From contig NZ_MU158697.1 of the NCBI RefSeq assembly GCF_015210005.1, positions 558,001 through 622,000 of the forward strand: 64,000 nucleotides of DNA, given 5' to 3'. The translations under genes and the position numbers were made by a program. The stretch's first letter is position 1. Every line of letters begins with the position of its first letter. Under the pieces are notes generated by a model. It saw only the letters and a list, made by a program, of their open reading frames with translations. It was not told the origin of the DNA and made no database searches. Origin of the DNA: Sphingobacterium hungaricum (GTDB lineage Bacteria; Bacteroidota; Bacteroidia; Sphingobacteriales; Sphingobacteriaceae). Shown here piece by piece: positions 17,401 to 24,930 of the stretch.

Positions 17401-18656
17401 CCCTTAACCAACTCGAAAATGGTGATTTCAGGTAGAATACCCACACGTCCCGGATATCCAAGAAAACCGTATCCAGTGTTGACATATAGTTTTTGATCTC
17501 CTTCTTCATACAATCCAGCCCATTCCTTATAGATAAATTTAGCTGGACTCCATTGAAAATTCTCACCACGAACCCCGAATTGCATTCCATGCGTGTGGCC
17601 TGCGAACATCACATCCACATCCGTAGCTAAGACTTGTTCGCGCCAGTGGGTCGGGTCGTGCGACAATAATAATTTCACAGACTGATCTTCTGTACCAACT
17701 AGGGCCTTCTTCAAATCGCCTTTTTTAGGAAAGCGGCCTGCGCCCCAGTTTTGTACACCAACAATCGCCAACTCTTCATTGTTAACTTTTAAAATGCGAT
17801 TTTCATCCATTAACAAATCCCAGCCCATGGCTTTGTGGGTTTTTATGAGATCTTCCAAGTTTTTGCGTTTCTCGGGCGAATCTGTTGCACCGTAGTAATA
17901 ATCGCCATAATCATGATTCCCCAAAGTCGAATAAACACCCAATGGCGCATTCACTTTCGCAAAAATATCTTGGTAATCATACATTTCGCTAGCCACATTA
18001 TTGACTAAGTCACCGGTGAAAAAAATTACATCTGGCTTTTCGGCTAATAACATTTCAACACCTCCCAAAACGGCTTTGTGGTTGTAAAATGAACCTGAAT
18101 GCACATCGGAAATCTGACCAATCGTCATTCCATGAAACGAAGATGGAAGATTAGGCAAGATTAATTTCTGGCGGCGGATACGGTAATCATATGCGCTTGA
18201 AATAACGCCCCAAGCCAATGGCAATAAGGGCAAAGAAGCTACAACAACTCCAGACCGCAATAAAAATTCAGAACGGGAAATCCCTTTTTTGGGCACTTCA
18301 GGAAGTGGCGCTTCCAATTCTTCAATATGTTCTTCGATGGTTTCGACTTCTTTTTTAGGTTTAAATAAACGCGAAACCCAAATGCCGCCCCGGCGGACAT
18401 CATCGATCAATAAAATAATGACGTAAATAAATTTACAGACCGCCGTCATGAAAAAGGCAACGAGAATGACCGAACGGATAATTAATGGAATATCAAATTT
18501 TGCTGAAATAAATAAACCCACCAGCAAGGAAATAGAGTATCCCCACCAGATAAAGGTGAACCATTTTGTTTTTACGAACTGGATTTTTGTAGCGCGGAGC
18601 GCGAAAAAAATATAAAAATCTAGTAAAAAAAGCAGTATTGCATTAATTATCAACAT
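17397..18656 (-). CDS. Membrane-anchored calcineurin-like metallophosphoesterase
   Basis: A 419-aa protein with several N-terminal membrane helices (about 1-90), a linker, a further hydrophobic segment near 130-150, then a metallophosphoesterase domain. Metal-binding motifs are in order: GQISDVHSG, FFTGDLVNN, STLGNHDYGDY, LLSHDPTHW and AGHTHGMQFG. The layout resembles YaeI/YkuE-type phosphoesterases, some of which act on lipid phosphodiesters; the substrate here is unknown. It starts 5 bp downstream of hemH on the same strand, so the two are probably co-transcribed. The last 4 bp overlap the convergent response-regulator gene. Confidence 0.88.
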   Translation of the reverse strand: MLIINAILLFLLDFYIFFALRATKIQFVKTKWFTFIWWGYSISLLVGLFISAKFDIPLIIRSVILVAFFMTAVCKFIYVIILLIDDVRRGGIWVSRLFKPKKEVETIEEHIEELEAPLPEVPKKGISRSEFLLRSGVVVASLPLLPLAWGVISSAYDYRIRRQKLILPNLPSSFHGMTIGQISDVHSGSFYNHKAVLGGVEMLLAEKPDVIFFTGDLVNNVASEMYDYQDIFAKVNAPLGVYSTLGNHDYGDYYYGATDSPEKRKNLEDLIKTHKAMGWDLLMDENRILKVNNEELAIVGVQNWGAGRFPKKGDLKKALVGTEDQSVKLLLSHDPTHWREQVLATDVDVMFAGHTHGMQFGVRGENFQWSPAKFIYKEWAGLYEEGDQKLYVNTGYGFLGYPGRVGILPEITIFELVKG

Positions 18657-18660
18657 AGTA

Positions 18661-19692
18661 TTAACTTTCGTTTAAAGCCATTAATTTTAACGACTGAATC
18701 CATTTTGGGTTATCATTTAAACTCTCGACCATGTGTACTTCTTCTCCGCCATATCCTTTGAATTCATGTGCGTATTCCACTTGAATTTCGTCCAACGTTT
18801 CGATACAATCCGAAACAAAAGCGGGGCTAAAAATCAGCAGTTTTTTCTTGCCTTTGTTAGCCAAATCCAAAAGCGCATCTGACGTATAAGGCTGAATCCA
18901 AGGAGTTTTACCCAATCTCGATTGGAAACAAACAGAATAAGAATCTTCCTTCAAATTCAGCTTATTGGCAATGGCTCGTGTCGTTGCGTAGCATTGTGAT
19001 AAATAACAATATTTATTGACCGTTTGTTTACACGAATCGCATCCATTTTCAGGACATTGCAAAGCACCGCTCGAATCTACTTTCCCCAATTGCCTAACTG
19101 GCAATCCATGATAACTAAATAAAATATGGTCAAAGCTTTCGATTGAATGGCGTCGCGCATTATCTGCAAATGTCTCGACCATCAACGGATCTTCGCAATA
19201 GTTGCTCACGAAACTTACTTCAGGTATATATTGCCAGTTACTCATGATCTTCATTACCTTATCAATTACCGAACCAGTTGTGGCTGAAGCATATTGAGGA
19301 AACAAAGGTATTACACGGATTGAATCCAGGAGCATGGATTCCATGTTTTTCAGGGCAGATTCCAAGGATGGATTTTGATAGCGCATCGCCAATTCGACAT
19401 GGTATTCACCTCCAAGTTCTTCCTGTAAAAGTTTTTGCTGAATCAGGCTGTAATGCATTAACGGAGAACCTGTTTGCTCATCCCAAATCGTCTTATAAAT
19501 CGCCGCAGATTTCGACGCTCTAAATGGCGCGATTATGCCTTTAACGAGTAATGTACGGTTGAAATAGGGAATATCGATTACCCGTCCATCCATTAAGAAT
19601 TCGGTCAGGTAACGGCGAACATCACTGGTATTGGGGGAATCAGGCGTGCCTAATTGAACCAATAATATTCCTTTTGAAGGCTTATTCTGCAT
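18661..19692 (-). CDS. hemH: Ferrochelatase
   Basis: Inserts Fe2+ into protoporphyrin IX as the last step of haem synthesis. The protein is 343 aa from the ATG at 19692; an upstream TTG at 19701 is in frame but overlaps the promoter box, so the ATG is preferred. Landmarks: LLVQLGTPDSP, the FSYHGLP catalytic-His motif near 200, and FQSRLGKTPWIQPYT near 260. An internal cysteine-rich stretch (CPENGCDSC then CYLSQCY) matches the CY-x2-QCY region seen in many bacterial ferrochelatases; whether it binds a cluster is not clear. The gene is followed closely by a phosphoesterase gene. Confidence 0.95.
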   Translation of the reverse strand: MQNKPSKGILLVQLGTPDSPNTSDVRRYLTEFLMDGRVIDIPYFNRTLLVKGIIAPFRASKSAAIYKTIWDEQTGSPLMHYSLIQQKLLQEELGGEYHVELAMRYQNPSLESALKNMESMLLDSIRVIPLFPQYASATTGSVIDKVMKIMSNWQYIPEVSFVSNYCEDPLMVETFADNARRHSIESFDHILFSYHGLPVRQLGKVDSSGALQCPENGCDSCKQTVNKYCYLSQCYATTRAIANKLNLKEDSYSVCFQSRLGKTPWIQPYTSDALLDLANKGKKKLLIFSPAFVSDCIETLDEIQVEYAHEFKGYGGEEVHMVESLNDNPKWIQSLKLMALNES

Positions 19693-19698
19693 AGTTTG

Positions 19699-19706
19699 CA
19701 AAGATA
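19699..19706 (-). promoter_or_regulatory. hemH promoter -7 box TATCTTTG
   Basis: On the minus strand TATCTTTGC matches the Bacteroidota -7 consensus TAnnTTTG. The box ends 7 nt before the hemH ATG at 19692, so transcription would begin at or within a couple of bases of the start codon, giving a leaderless or nearly leaderless mRNA. No clear -33 TTTG was found. Confidence 0.5.
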
Positions 19707-19763
19707 AGTTTTATGAAATTGTTGCTAATTGTTTGCTGTTGAATGTGATATTATTATGACTTG

Positions 19764-20612
19764 TTAGAAGGATTCTAATGCCAATTTGACATCTTGCATC
19801 AGCCACATCGGAGTTGAAGTCGCGCCACAGATTCCTACGGTTTCGTTTTCAGAAAATAAATCAACATCCAGTTCAGCAACGTCTGACACAAAATAGCTGT
19901 TTGGATTTGCAGCTCGGCATACGTCATACAATACCCGTCCATTGGATGATTTCTTTCCAGAGACAAAAACGATTTTATCATATTGCTTCGCAAAATCACC
20001 TAAATCTTCATATCGATTCGAAACCTGACGGCAGATGGTATCATTCGCTTTCACTTCGTAGCCGCGTTTAATCAATTCATCTTTAATTGCATAAAACTTG
20101 TCTACGCTTTTTGTCGTCTGGCTGTATAAAGTAAAACTTGAAGGCAACTCAGCAACGTCCAATTCGTCGATATCCTGAAAAACCAGCGCTTCATTTTTTG
20201 TTTGGCCTTGCAAACCAATTACTTCTGCATGGCCATGCTTTCCGAAAATCAGGATTTTCTCGTCATTGTCATACGATGTCTTGATTCTATTCTGCAATTT
20301 CAAAACAACCGGACAAGAAGCATCAATCAAGGTAATGTTATTTTCTAAAGCAATTTTGTAGGTTTCGGGAGCTTCACCATGCGCACGGATCAATACTTTT
20401 TCGTTTTTTAACGAGGGCAGCGCATCATGGTTGATAATCCGCAATCCGCGTGCTTTCAGACGAGCTACTTCTTCATCATTGTGAACAATATCGCCCAAAC
20501 AATATAAATAGCCGTCTTCATCTAAAATTTCTTCGGCCATATCAATTGCATACACAACCCCGAAACAGAATCCGGAATCTTTATCAATGGTAACTTGTAG
20601 GTTTTTAGACAT
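19764..20612 (-). CDS. ispH: 4-hydroxy-3-methylbut-2-enyl diphosphate reductase
   Basis: Terminal enzyme of the MEP isoprenoid pathway, making IPP and DMAPP with a [4Fe-4S] cluster. The 282-aa protein has the three cluster cysteines at 16 (GFCFGV), 100 (DASCPV) and 194 (TICRQV), plus the substrate-binding segments DIVHN, RAHGE, GKHGHAEV and SQTTKS, and a C-terminal GATSTP. Length is normal. It precedes hemH on the same strand with a 71-bp gap containing a separate hemH promoter box. Confidence 0.96.
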   Translation of the reverse strand: MSKNLQVTIDKDSGFCFGVVYAIDMAEEILDEDGYLYCLGDIVHNDEEVARLKARGLRIINHDALPSLKNEKVLIRAHGEAPETYKIALENNITLIDASCPVVLKLQNRIKTSYDNDEKILIFGKHGHAEVIGLQGQTKNEALVFQDIDELDVAELPSSFTLYSQTTKSVDKFYAIKDELIKRGYEVKANDTICRQVSNRYEDLGDFAKQYDKIVFVSGKKSSNGRVLYDVCRAANPNSYFVSDVAELDVDLFSENETVGICGATSTPMWLMQDVKLALESF

Positions 20613-20616
20613 TACA

Positions 20617-20624
20617 CAAAGTTA
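20617..20624 (-). promoter_or_regulatory. ispH promoter -7 box TAACTTTG
   Basis: TAACTTTG on the minus strand fits TAnnTTTG exactly and ends 5 bp before the ispH ATG. As with hemH, this predicts a start of transcription at the initiation codon. No good -33 element is visible, so the call rests on the -7 box and position. Confidence 0.48.
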
Positions 20625-20736
20625 CGCTTTAATTTAAAAGGAGAAAGTAAAAAATAAACAGGAATTGTGGGGAGTTTATGAATCATCAATTTATTCCTAA
20701 CTTTAAAGTAAACAAAATTTTTAAAAATCCCTTTCC

Positions 20737-20940
20737 ATGCACAGGTACAAAATTCATTTACATCAAGAACCCGAAGGTGGTTTTACTGTTTCTGTTCCGA
20801 CCTTGCCAGGTTGCATAACCTACGGTGAGAATATTGATGAAGCGATTTCAATGGCTAAAGAGGCTATTGAATTATATATTGAAGAATTGCAAGATAGGGG
20901 TGAAAAAATTCCAGCGGGGGACAGTTTAGCCGATTCTTGA
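20737..20940 (+). CDS. Solitary HicB-like protein
   Basis: A 67-aa protein of the HicB-like fold (YKIHLHQEPEGGFTVSVPTLPGC, TYGENIDEAISMAKEAIELYIEEL). HicB proteins are RNase-H-like antitoxins usually paired with a HicA mRNA interferase of about 60-80 aa. There is no HicA gene in the flanking 124 bp upstream or 151 bp downstream, and no C-terminal DNA-binding domain, so this is the short orphan type. It may be a remnant of a TA pair or a free-standing member of unknown role. The downstream gap 20941-21065 shows nothing recognisable. Confidence 0.85.
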   Translation: MHRYKIHLHQEPEGGFTVSVPTLPGCITYGENIDEAISMAKEAIELYIEELQDRGEKIPAGDSLADS

Positions 20941-21065
20941 ACGCGGATGAAATAATGATAATCAATTACATCGATCGGTCAATCCCCCTTTAAATACTCT
21001 TCGGACGTTTTGCCAATCTAAAATTCCACATCTTATAAAATAATTTAATATCAATGCTTTTTTTC

Positions 21066-21074
21066 TAAATTTGC
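21066..21074 (+). promoter_or_regulatory. ndk promoter -7 box TAAATTTGC
   Basis: TAAATTTGC matches TAnnTTTGC exactly, 17 bp upstream of the ndk ATG at 21092, which would give a short 5' leader of about 12 nt. The -33 region is AT-rich without a clear TTTG. Confidence 0.55.
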
Positions 21075-21091
21075 ATTCTAATAATTATATA

Positions 21092-21511
21092 ATGGCAACT
21101 AATAGAACATTTACGATGATTAAACCAGATGCAGTTGCAAATGGTCACATCGGAGCAATCTTAAACGACATCATCGCGGACGGATTTAAAATCGTGGCAA
21201 TGAAATATATTCAGCTTTCTAACGAATCTGCTGGAGCATTTTACGCAGTACACAAAGAAAGACCTTTTTACGGAGAATTGGTTTCTTTTATGACTTCTGG
21301 TCCAATCGTAGCAGCTATTTTAGAAAAAGAAAATGCAGTGGAAGATTTCCGTAAAATTATCGGAGCTACAAATCCTGCTGAAGCGGCTGAAGGAACGATC
21401 CGTAGCAAATACGCAAAATCAATTGAAGCAAACGCGGTTCACGGATCGGATTCAGATGAAAACGCAGCAATCGAAGGTAATTTCTTCTTCTCTCAATTCG
21501 AGCGCTTTTAA
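21092..21511 (+). CDS. ndk: Nucleoside diphosphate kinase
   Basis: Transfers the gamma-phosphate between NTPs and NDPs through a phospho-histidine. The 139-aa protein has [10 protein letters not shown] at the N-terminus and the NDK active-site signature NAVHGSDS with His117. Length is standard. The start is the ATG at 21092; an in-frame TTG at 21071 lies inside the promoter box and is rejected. The gene is monocistronic, ending at a bidirectional terminator shared with convergent ybeY. Confidence 0.97.
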   Translation: MATNRTFTMIKPDAVANGHIGAILNDIIADGFKIVAMKYIQLSNESAGAFYAVHKERPFYGELVSFMTSGPIVAAILEKENAVEDFRKIIGATNPAEAAEGTIRSKYAKSIEANAVHGSDSDENAAIEGNFFFSQFERF

Positions 21512-21534
21512 GAGAAACATATTTTAACAAAAAA

Positions 21535-21554
21535 GCGATGAATCAATTCATCGC
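21535..21554. terminator. Bidirectional terminator between ndk and ybeY
   Basis: GCGATGAA and TTCATCGC form a perfect 8-bp stem with a TCAA loop, flanked by A-runs on the left and T-runs on the right. It can therefore end transcription of ndk (plus) and ybeY (minus). Confidence 0.85.
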
Positions 21555-21562
21555 TTTTTTTG

Positions 21563-22000
21563 TTATTCGAAACCGCGCTTCGCTAAATATTCATTTTCCT
21601 TCGCTGTCATCAACTCTTTATCCTTTTTATTCTTGTCCCCAAAACCACAAAGATGAAGCACGCCATGGATAATAACCCGATGCAGTTCAGCGGTTTCAGT
21701 AACACCAAATTTCAACGCATTTTCGCGAGTCCGTTCAACAGAGATAAAAATATCACCTGCAATCACTTCTTCTTCTTCCGAAGAATCGAATGTGACAATA
21801 TCTGTAAACGTATCATGGTTTAAGTATTGCTGGTTGATTTCCAGTAAGTACGCATCCGAACAAAAAATAAAATTGAGTTCTGAAACTCTTTTAAACCCTT
21901 CGCTTTTAATCGTTTCGAAAATCCAAGAGCGGACTTTCTGTTTGTTTTTTAATGTAAATTCCAATCCTTCGTTGAAGAATAAAATATCTTTTAATGCCAT
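21563..22000 (-). CDS. ybeY: YbeY endoribonuclease (rRNA maturation)
   Basis: Zinc-dependent endoribonuclease family involved in 16S rRNA 3' processing and ribosome quality control; 145 aa. Family landmarks: LNFIFCSDAYLLEINQQYL, the HDTFTDIVTF segment, GDIFIS and the metal motif IHGVLHLCGFGD (His112, His116). In E. coli the third zinc ligand is His; here the aligned residue is Asp122 (CGFGDKN), which I believe is usual in Bacteroidota. The start directly abuts the ruvX stop (22000/22001), so the two are co-translated. Confidence 0.93.
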   Translation of the reverse strand: MALKDILFFNEGLEFTLKNKQKVRSWIFETIKSEGFKRVSELNFIFCSDAYLLEINQQYLNHDTFTDIVTFDSSEEEEVIAGDIFISVERTRENALKFGVTETAELHRVIIHGVLHLCGFGDKNKKDKELMTAKENEYLAKRGFE

Positions 22001-22408
22001 TTATTTTGATTCTAGGTAGGTCTGTAAAATGATAGTCGCCGATATGGTATCCACCAATCCTTTTTCTTGGCGTTTAGATTTCTTTTTGCCGCTTAATGCA
22101 ATCGCAGCCGATGCCATCTTGGAAGTGAACCGCTCATCTATCTCGACAACGGAGATGGATGGATAGGTTTTTTTTAACTTTCGCACAAAGCCCACAACAT
22201 GCTGCGCAGATTCTGAAGCCGTTCCATCCAATTGCAAAGGCTTTCCTACAACAAATGTTTCCACGCTTTCAGTCTGCATGTATTTCGTTAAATAGTCCCA
22301 AACCTCTTCGGGATGAACAGTGCCTAATGCCGTCGCAATAATCTGCATGGGGTCAGTCACCGCTAAACCAATTCGCTTGGTTCCATAATCAAAAGCCATG
22401 ATGCGCAT
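22001..22408 (-). CDS. ruvX: RuvX/YqgF Holliday junction resolvase-like nuclease
   Basis: RNase-H-fold nuclease family implicated in Holliday junction resolution and pre-16S rRNA processing; 135 aa. Motifs: MAFDYGTKRIGLAVTDP with the first catalytic Asp7, VVGKPLQLDG, VEIDERFTS with the acidic residue, and GLVDTISATIIL with the last Asp. The start is set at the ATG 22408 (MRIMAFDYG); an upstream extension would add a hydrophobic stretch encoded by A-rich repeats and is rejected. It is operonic with ybeY, consistent with a joint rRNA role. Confidence 0.93.
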   Translation of the reverse strand: MRIMAFDYGTKRIGLAVTDPMQIIATALGTVHPEEVWDYLTKYMQTESVETFVVGKPLQLDGTASESAQHVVGFVRKLKKTYPSISVVEIDERFTSKMASAAIALSGKKKSKRQEKGLVDTISATIILQTYLESK

Positions 22409-22410
22409 AG

Positions 22411-22450
22411 AAAAAATTAAAAAGTAAAAAATCAAAAGTAAAAAGTAAAA
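22411..22450. repeat. A-rich short repeats upstream of ruvX
   Basis: The unit AAAAGTAAAAAATC or close variants is repeated here, and the 13-mer TCAAAAGTAAAAA (22432-22444) recurs exactly at 24604-24616, on the far side of the TacAT/deformylase block. The repeat contains minus-strand TACTTTTG (22433-22440), a fair -7 box for ruvX. In AT-rich DNA the match may be chance. Confidence 0.4.
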
Positions 22451-22497
22451 AATCAGAAACCAAAATTATTAAATGAAAAAGGCACCAATCCAATTAA

Positions 22498-22523
22498 TTG
22501 TACGTTAAAAAAGCGTACATTTG
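22498..22523 (+). promoter_or_regulatory. Promoter with overlapping palindromic operator of the TacAT-like pair
   Basis: TGTACG (22499-22504) and CGTACA (22514-22519) form a perfect 6-bp inverted repeat with a 9-bp spacer. The right arm overlaps TACATTTG (22516-22523), an exact TAnnTTTG box, and the left arm overlaps a TTG. It ends 20 bp before the antitoxin ATG. A repressor bound here would occlude the promoter, which fits autoregulation by a ribbon-helix-helix antitoxin. Confidence 0.6.
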
Positions 22524-22542
22524 CTTTAATCAAATAAGTTTT

Positions 22543-22845
22543 ATGGGAACGAATAGTAATGATAGAATTGATGTTCGAATCAGTAAAGAACAAAAAGAAC
22601 TTGTTAAATATGCTTCTTCGTTAAGCGGATTTAAAAATCTTTCTGAATTCATTGTTTTCTGTATTAACAAAGAATCAAAGAAAATAATTAAAGAAAACAA
22701 CGAAATCCTAAAATCGCTGGAGGATAAAAAGATTTTTGTGAATGCTATTTTAAATCCGGCAGAGCCGAATGAAAAATTAAAAGAAGCACATAAAAAATTT
22801 AATGATTTTATCGATGAGCAAAATGAAAATAGAAGCTCTAAATAA
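22543..22845 (+). CDS. DUF1778 (TacA-like) antitoxin
   Basis: A 100-aa ribbon-helix-helix antitoxin candidate. The N-terminal part RIDVRISKEQKELVKYASSLSGF followed by NLSEFIVFCI is the DUF1778 DNA-binding region; the C-terminal half is charged and probably wraps the toxin. The start is placed at ATG 22543, after the promoter/operator; an upstream TTG-initiated extension would overlap that promoter. Its 3' end overlaps the GNAT toxin start by 23 bp, a typical TacAT arrangement. Likely represses its own promoter through the palindrome at 22499-22519. Confidence 0.85.
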   Translation: MGTNSNDRIDVRISKEQKELVKYASSLSGFKNLSEFIVFCINKESKKIIKENNEILKSLEDKKIFVNAILNPAEPNEKLKEAHKKFNDFIDEQNENRSSK

Positions 22846-23308
22846 ATCACATGATAAAAAAGACTTTTGCTGTGGCAAGTCCCTACTCGATAATTACATT
22901 AGAAGTCAGGCTAGCCAAGATGTCAAAAGACAGCTGTCAACCTGCACTGTATTACTAGATGAAAACAGAGTTGTTGGCTATTTTACATTATCAAGCAGTT
23001 CCATAGAAAAGGATTCTTTACCAACTAATTTATCGAAAAACTTTCCTCCTGCCTATACTGAATTACCTTGCATACTATTAGGAAGATTAGCAATCGACAA
23101 AGCGTATAGAGGAAAAGGTCTGGGCGGTATGCTCTTAGTTTATGCTTTAAAAAAATCCCTCGAAATTTCGAGTCAAATTGGAGTCTTATGCGTAATTGTT
23201 GATCCTATTGACGAAGAAGCAGAACATTTTTATCGGGCTTACGGATTTATCTTATTGCCAACATCAGGCAAAATGATGATTTCCATAAAAACAATTGAGG
23301 GTTTATAG
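22823..23308 (+). CDS. GNAT acetyltransferase toxin (TacT-like)
   Basis: A 161-aa GNAT protein with the TacT pattern: N-terminal FCCGKSLLDNYIRSQASQD, the acetyl-CoA loop RGKGLG at 96-101, and a C-terminal HFYRAYGF with Tyr140 in the catalytic position. TacT toxins acetylate aminoacyl-tRNA and stop translation; that activity is inferred from family and context. The start could be ATG 22814 or 22823; the latter gives the usual short N-terminus. It overlaps the antitoxin gene, so toxin output is coupled to antitoxin translation. Confidence 0.86.
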   Translation: MKIEALNKSHDKKDFCCGKSLLDNYIRSQASQDVKRQLSTCTVLLDENRVVGYFTLSSSSIEKDSLPTNLSKNFPPAYTELPCILLGRLAIDKAYRGKGLGGMLLVYALKKSLEISSQIGVLCVIVDPIDEEAEHFYRAYGFILLPTSGKMMISIKTIEGL

Positions 23309-23350
23309 TGGTTGGTTTTAGTTAAGTTCTTCGCAATCCGTAAAAATCTA

Positions 23351-23358
23351 TAACTTTG
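23351..23358 (+). promoter_or_regulatory. Promoter -7 box TAACTTTG of the DUF1684-deformylase gene
   Basis: TAACTTTG fits TAnnTTTG and ends 18 bp before the ATG at 23377. It gives this gene its own promoter, separate from the upstream toxin-antitoxin pair. A -33 element is not obvious. Confidence 0.5.
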
Positions 23359-23376
23359 GTAGATAAAAACAGTAAA

Positions 23377-24597
23377 ATGATTAGACCGCATTTGATTTTA
23401 ATTTGTGTGCTTCCTTTTTTAAGTATGGCGCAAGATTATTCGAAAGAAATAGAAGCTTATCGACAAAAAAAAGCGCTGGATTTTAGCAAGAATTCATTTG
23501 GCCCTTTGAGAGCGGAGAATGTAAGCTATCTTGCCTATTATGCTCCAGACGAAAATTATAAAGTGCAGGCGAAAGTTGAGATTTTAGAAAATGAAGTTTC
23601 ATTTCGAATGCCAACCTATGACGGAACTAGCAATGAATATATCCGATATGCTTTATTGCATTTCGAGTTGAACGGACAGCCACACACCTTAACAGCTTAC
23701 CAATCCGTTTCCCTGTTTCAGAATCCAGCCTACATCACGCATTTATTCCTTCCATTCTTAGATGAAACGAATGCGAATGAAACCTATGCCGGTGGACGTT
23801 ACATCGATTTGGACAGCAAAAACATTAGTAACAACACCGTTCAAATAGATTTTAACACTTCGTATAATCCCTATTGTGCGTATAGCTCTGGATATCGGTG
23901 TCCGCAGCCTCCACAAGAAAATACTTTACAAACTCGTATTTTAGCTGGAGAAAAAAGTTATTTAGGACCAAAAAATGATCGCATAGTGGATACAGAAAAA
24001 GCAAGCACCTTTTCAGATAGAGAAAAAGAGATTATTTTGAATGGCAATGCAACAGATATATTGCATGTGTACTTGGTTACCGATGAAGAAGAAAATGCGG
24101 TATTAACGACTCCTTCTCAAGATATTAAACCAAATGACCCTTTGTTAAAAGTGTTAGCTGCCCGAATGCTTAAAACTGTTCAGGATCCAAAAACTAAAGG
24201 AGTAGGAATTGCTGCGCCTCAAGTTGGCATCAACAAAAATGCGATTTGGGTTCAACGATTTGATAAAGCGAACCAGCCGTTCGAGTTTTTTATCAACCCT
24301 AAAATCATTTGGCGCTCAGCCTTAACTCGAAAAGGCGCTGAAGGATGCCTTTCCATTCCAGACAGAAAAGAAGATGTGTTGAGAAATTATGCCATTCGAT
24401 TACAATATTGGACGAAGGACGGCAAAGTGGAAGAAGAAAACATTGAAGGATTTACAGCGGTTATACTACAGCATGAAGTAGATCATTTGTATGGGATTTT
24501 ATATCCAGACCGATTAGTCGAGCAGGAAGGAAAAGAGTACTTGCCTTTAAATGAAAAATTAAATTTCTCAGTTCCTAAAGGATCTCTAATGCCGTAG
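23377..24597 (+). CDS. Exported DUF1684-peptide deformylase fusion protein
   Basis: A 406-aa two-domain protein. A signal peptide covers about residues 1-18 (hydrophobic LILICVLPFL then SMAQ). Residues 25-210 match DUF1684: GGRYIDL, then DFNTSYNPYCAYS, CPQPPQENTL and ILAGEKSY. Residues 245-400 form a complete peptide deformylase with all three metal/catalytic motifs: GVGIAAPQVG (275-284), EGCLS (322-326, metal Cys324) and HEVDH (366-370). Deformylases normally act on nascent peptides in the cytosol, so export is odd and the substrate is unknown. The start ATG follows its own promoter. It lies next to a toxin-antitoxin pair. It may not be the housekeeping def. Confidence 0.88.
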   Translation: MIRPHLILICVLPFLSMAQDYSKEIEAYRQKKALDFSKNSFGPLRAENVSYLAYYAPDENYKVQAKVEILENEVSFRMPTYDGTSNEYIRYALLHFELNGQPHTLTAYQSVSLFQNPAYITHLFLPFLDETNANETYAGGRYIDLDSKNISNNTVQIDFNTSYNPYCAYSSGYRCPQPPQENTLQTRILAGEKSYLGPKNDRIVDTEKASTFSDREKEIILNGNATDILHVYLVTDEEENAVLTTPSQDIKPNDPLLKVLAARMLKTVQDPKTKGVGIAAPQVGINKNAIWVQRFDKANQPFEFFINPKIIWRSALTRKGAEGCLSIPDRKEDVLRNYAIRLQYWTKDGKVEEENIEGFTAVILQHEVDHLYGILYPDRLVEQEGKEYLPLNEKLNFSVPKGSLMP

Positions 24598-24603
24598 GCT
24601 AAT

Positions 24604-24632
24604 TCAAAAGTAAAAATTCAAAATTAAAAAAC
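24604..24632. repeat. A-rich repeat downstream of the deformylase fusion
   Basis: Contains TCAAAAGTAAAAA (24604-24616), identical to 22432-22444. Together the two copies bracket the TacAT/deformylase segment. There is no transposase or clear terminal inverted repeat, so a mobile boundary is only a possibility. Confidence 0.35.
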
Positions 24633-24687
24633 ATGGTTAATTTCAAGCTTCAATGAGCATTCTTGCTAGTTATGCCTTACTAAAAAG

Positions 24688-24927
24688 TTAGCAGTTTTCT
24701 TTCATCCAGCTATAAAAGTCTTCCACTTGAATTCCCATCGTTCGAAGATTTGTTTTAATATGCATGGGCGGAATCTCCTTTTTTGAACCTCTAAAAATAA
24801 TTGGCTGTAGACAATTTGGGCATTTCCATTTGTGATGAGAGCCCTCAGTAGATTTATAAATGCAATTGCAATGTTCTAAAAATTTCTCCCAACATTTTAC
24901 CTTAACAGGTCTAAAATGCTTGTTCAT
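24688..24927 (-). CDS. HicA-like toxin with Cys-x2-Cys insertion
   Basis: A 79-aa HicA/YcfA-like mRNA interferase candidate. It has the HicA core: VKCWEKFLE at the N-terminus, the GSHHKW motif holding the catalytic His (31/32), IIFRGSKKEIPPMHIKTNLR and a C-terminal DFYSWMKE helix. Unusually, Cys36 and Cys39 (CPNC) follow the active site, with further cysteines at 12, 20, 22 and 79, suggesting a bound metal or redox control. It lies 3 bp downstream of a HicB-like partner, the reverse of the commoner hicA-hicB order. Toxicity is inferred, not shown. Confidence 0.72.
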   Translation of the reverse strand: MNKHFRPVKVKCWEKFLEHCNCIYKSTEGSHHKWKCPNCLQPIIFRGSKKEIPPMHIKTNLRTMGIQVEDFYSWMKENC

Positions 24928-24930
24928 TGG

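Noticed and set aside
20617..21070. Search for a HicA toxin beside the solitary HicB
   Set aside because: Flanking gaps are too short and contain only promoter-like sequence; the HicA-like gene at 24688 already has its own adjacent partner.
22411..24632. Transposon or insertion sequence boundaries
   Set aside because: No transposase or integrase, no clear terminal inverted repeats or target duplication; only A-rich repeats.
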